Assembly (NCBI GenBank): GCA_031551525.1
Contig: JAVBNN010000048.1
Location: forward strand, 1-22,362
DNA from: JAVBNN01 sp031551525
Lineage (GTDB): Bacteria; Bacillota; Negativicutes; Acidaminococcales; JAISLQ01
DNA: 22,362 bases
Direction: 5' to 3'
Below the pieces are notes generated by a model. It did not search any database. It saw nothing but the letters and a program-made list of their open reading frames with translations, and was not told the DNA's origin. Positions within the stretch are counted from its first letter, which is position 1. The number at the start of each line of letters is the position of its first letter. Shown here piece after piece: positions 20,888-22,362 of this stretch. Both the position numbers and the translations under genes were made by a program.

Positions 20888-21907
20888 CTATTGCTGTTGA
20901 GCGGCCTGGAAAAATTTCTGGTGCTGGGCCAGCAGTTCCACCGTCAGGGGTTGGGCAAAGGTTTTTGGATTGGCCGGTTTATTGATGGCGGTGACCGCTT
21001 CGCCTTGATAGAGAGCGACCGGATAGTATTTGATCAATTCTGGGCGGCCTTTTTCAATAATGGTTTTAGCCATTTCCATAGCGAGCGGGTTGGCGGCAGT
21101 GCCTTTTTTGATCACGGCCAGGCCTTCAATGAGCGAGTAGTTGCCCTCCAGAGGGTCGATAAAGTCAATTGGTTTGCCGGATTCCTTATCTGCCACCGCC
21201 TGGTGGCGCAGGCCGAAGCCGGCCGCCACTTCGCCGGCCCGAACTTTTTTGATTGGGCCGGAGCCGGAGGTTTCTATATGCGGGCCGCAATTTTTCGCCA
21301 GGGCGGCGAGCACGGCCTGGCCTTCCTGCTGGGCATACTGGGCGAGCACAGCCTGGACAAGCAGCCAGGCGGTGGAGGAGTTCATGATATTTGGTATGGA
21401 AACAAGATTTTTATATTCCGGCTGGGTCAGGTCTTTTATAGATTTAGGCAAAGGCAGGTTTTTTTCTTTTATAACTTGGGTGTTGACAAAGATGGCTCCG
21501 GTATTGGCCAGGATGGGAGCATAATAGTCCGGCGTCTTAGCCAGTTGCTTGGTGGAAACGGTCAGCGGGGCGAACATCTGGTTTTTTTGCTGGGCGCTTT
21601 CTATGAAGTAAGAGCTCATGGTTATAAGATCGGCTTCTATCTTGCTGCCTTCGACCAGCAGCTTGCCGCCCAGCTCGGACGTACCCATGGTCTTGAGGAC
21701 ATATTTCCCGGAAAAACCGGCGGAGTTTAAAGAGTCTTCCATTGTTTTGACAGCTTCTTTATCGGCGTTGGTATAGATGACCACATCTTTGTCCGGGGTT
21801 TTGGCGGAGGCGGACTGTTTGGCATCTCCCCCCGCGCAGCCGGCGGACGTTGCCGCGGTTACAAGCAGGCAACAGCCCAAAATAAGGGTTTTCCAGGTTT
21901 TCTTCAT
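20888..21907 (-). CDS. ABC transporter substrate-binding lipoprotein, probably for 2-aminoethylphosphonate
   Basis: A 339-residue extracytoplasmic binding protein with a lipoprotein signal ending in SAGC (Cys24). The mature part resembles the AfuA/Fe3+-type type-II periplasmic-binding fold used by PhnS-like AEP receptors: DVVIYTNADKEAVKTMEDSL, GSKIEADLITMSSYF, NTGAIFVNTQVIKEKNLPLP and VRAGEVAAGFGLRHQAVADK. The substrate is inferred from the phnW-phnX genes directly downstream and a permease directly upstream; iron or polyamine binding is less likely in this context. A possible Shine-Dalgarno, AGGAGC, lies upstream. Confidence 0.88.
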   Translation of the reverse strand: MKKTWKTLILGCCLLVTAATSAGCAGGDAKQSASAKTPDKDVVIYTNADKEAVKTMEDSLNSAGFSGKYVLKTMGTSELGGKLLVEGSKIEADLITMSSYFIESAQQKNQMFAPLTVSTKQLAKTPDYYAPILANTGAIFVNTQVIKEKNLPLPKSIKDLTQPEYKNLVSIPNIMNSSTAWLLVQAVLAQYAQQEGQAVLAALAKNCGPHIETSGSGPIKKVRAGEVAAGFGLRHQAVADKESGKPIDFIDPLEGNYSLIEGLAVIKKGTAANPLAMEMAKTIIEKGRPELIKYYPVALYQGEAVTAINKPANPKTFAQPLTVELLAQHQKFFQAAQQQ

Positions 21908-21931
21908 TGCAAATCGCTCCTTTTTCTGTGC

Positions 21932-21950
21932 TGCTCCTCAATGAGGAGCA
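21932..21950. promoter_or_regulatory. Intercistronic hairpin between the permease and binding-protein genes
   Basis: TGCTCCTC-AAT-GAGGAGCA is a perfect 8-bp stem that includes the permease stop codon. No T tract follows on the minus strand. It lies about 25 bp upstream of the binding-protein start and could stabilise the downstream message or limit read-through, a common device for making more binding protein than permease. Confidence 0.5.
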
Positions 21951-22362
21951 TATTTTTTCGCCAACACGGCGGAGGTCATTTTTACTAAGATATTAGTAAA
22001 AAGTATGAGTATTGATAAAACAAATATTTCATTGAAATTGGCATAATGCTGCAATTCTTTTATCTGGCTGGTGACTACCGAAGTGCGGGCGGTCACCAGA
22101 AAGACCAGAGCGCTGATGGTGACCGTGGCGTTTATAAAATAGTAAGCGGCCATTTCCAGCAAAGTGGGCCAAGAGTTTGGTATTACCACTTTAAATAGAG
22201 TGCGTGACCAACTATCGCCCAACAGGGCGCCGGTAGTCTCCCAGGCCGGGTTGAGTTTTCCCAGCGCATTTTTGGCCATCAGATAAGGGGTGGCGAAAAA
22301 ATGCACGATGTTGCAACAGATGATAATGGCAAAAGTCCCTTTTAGTTCGCTGTCGTTGAAAA
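21938..22362 (-). CDS. ABC transporter permease, probably for 2-aminoethylphosphonate, 5' end cut by window edge
   Basis: The C-terminal part (about 140 residues) of a binding-protein-dependent permease. The frame is open to the right edge, with NDSELKGTFAIIICCNIVHF ahead of an internal GTG at 22306, so the gene starts outside the window. It shows hydrophobic helices at FAIIICCNIVHFFATPYLMA, YFINATVTISALVFLVT and EIFVLSILILFTNILVKM. The EAA-like cytoplasmic loop (NPAWETTGALLGDSWSRTLF, then KVVIP) contacts the ATPase. It is the PhnV-like second permease or C-terminal half of a fused permease by context. The ATPase gene presumably lies upstream, outside the window. Confidence 0.9.
   Translation of the reverse strand, partial: FNDSELKGTFAIIICCNIVHFFATPYLMAKNALGKLNPAWETTGALLGDSWSRTLFKVVIPNSWPTLLEMAAYYFINATVTISALVFLVTARTSVVTSQIKELQHYANFNEIFVLSILILFTNILVKMTSAVLAKKYAPH

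Noticed and set aside
20891..21730. Long plus-strand open frame (279 codons) antisense to the binding-protein gene
   Set aside because: The minus-strand protein has a clear lipoprotein signal and receptor motifs; the plus frame has no ribosome binding site and a composition typical of an antisense shadow.
1..22362. CRISPR arrays, tRNA/rRNA genes, insertion sequences or prophage
   Set aside because: No regularly spaced repeats, transposase or integrase motifs, cloverleaf-like sequences or rRNA segments were recognised by eye on either strand.

Overview
The window reads as chromosomal core DNA of a bacterium of the Bacillota (Firmicutes). Support comes from a CIRCE/HrcA operator before groESL, a FloA-type flotillin, strong AGGAGG-type ribosome binding sites, sigma-A type promoters, a Spore_GerMN lipoprotein, and the gene order acpS-nnr and tsaE-tsaB-rimI-tsaD-groES-groEL. 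The mix (FloA, YjgR/DUF853 ATPase, stand-alone ComEC-like hydrolase with DUF3006, AMIN-amidase) would fit a diderm Negativicutes member, but that finer placement is inference. G+C looks close to one half by eye. No rRNA, tRNA, IS element, phage gene or CRISPR array was recognised.

Layout. 1-4309 (+): the 3' part of floA, a small membrane-anchored protein of unknown function, a COG4947-type esterase, a decayed SMR (Gdx/SugE-like) exporter, and the CbiQ/CbiO module of an ECF-type metal transporter, closed by a terminator. 4393-5664 (+): an FSR-like MFS exporter with its own promoter. 5779-10518 (+): acpS, nnrD/nnrE, an exported ComEC-like metallo-hydrolase, DUF3006, an AMIN/Amidase_3 peptidoglycan amidase and a GerMN lipoprotein, closely spaced or overlapping and probably one transcript. 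10552-12192 (+): a separately promoted YjgR/DUF853 HerA-like ATPase ending in a bidirectional terminator. 12225-13740 (-): a VOC protein downstream of alanine racemase. 13762-16448 (+): divergent from alr, the overlapping t6A-synthesis cluster tsaE-tsaB-rimI-tsaD. 16449-16913: a 465-bp intergenic region with DnaA-box-like 9-mers, an AT-rich stretch, a terminator-like hairpin, the groES promoter and CIRCE. 16914-18863 (+): groES-groEL, ending in a 19-bp perfect-stem bidirectional terminator. 18943-22362 (-): a 2-aminoethylphosphonate (AEP) operon with an ABC permease (cut by the right edge), a lipoprotein substrate-binding protein, phnW and phnX.

How the genes work together. The phosphonate block is a self-consistent pathway: AEP uptake, transamination by PhnW to phosphonoacetaldehyde, and hydrolysis by PhnX to acetaldehyde and phosphate. 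The Tsa genes supply three components for tRNA t6A37 formation (TsaC is not in the window). acpS, nnr, alr, the amidase and groESL are housekeeping genes. Nothing here is clearly a new defence or biosynthetic system. The least explained signals are the DnaA-box array between tsaD and groES, the uncharacterised protein coupled to floA, the exported ComEC-like hydrolase/DUF3006 pair, and altered cofactor-site residues in alanine racemase.
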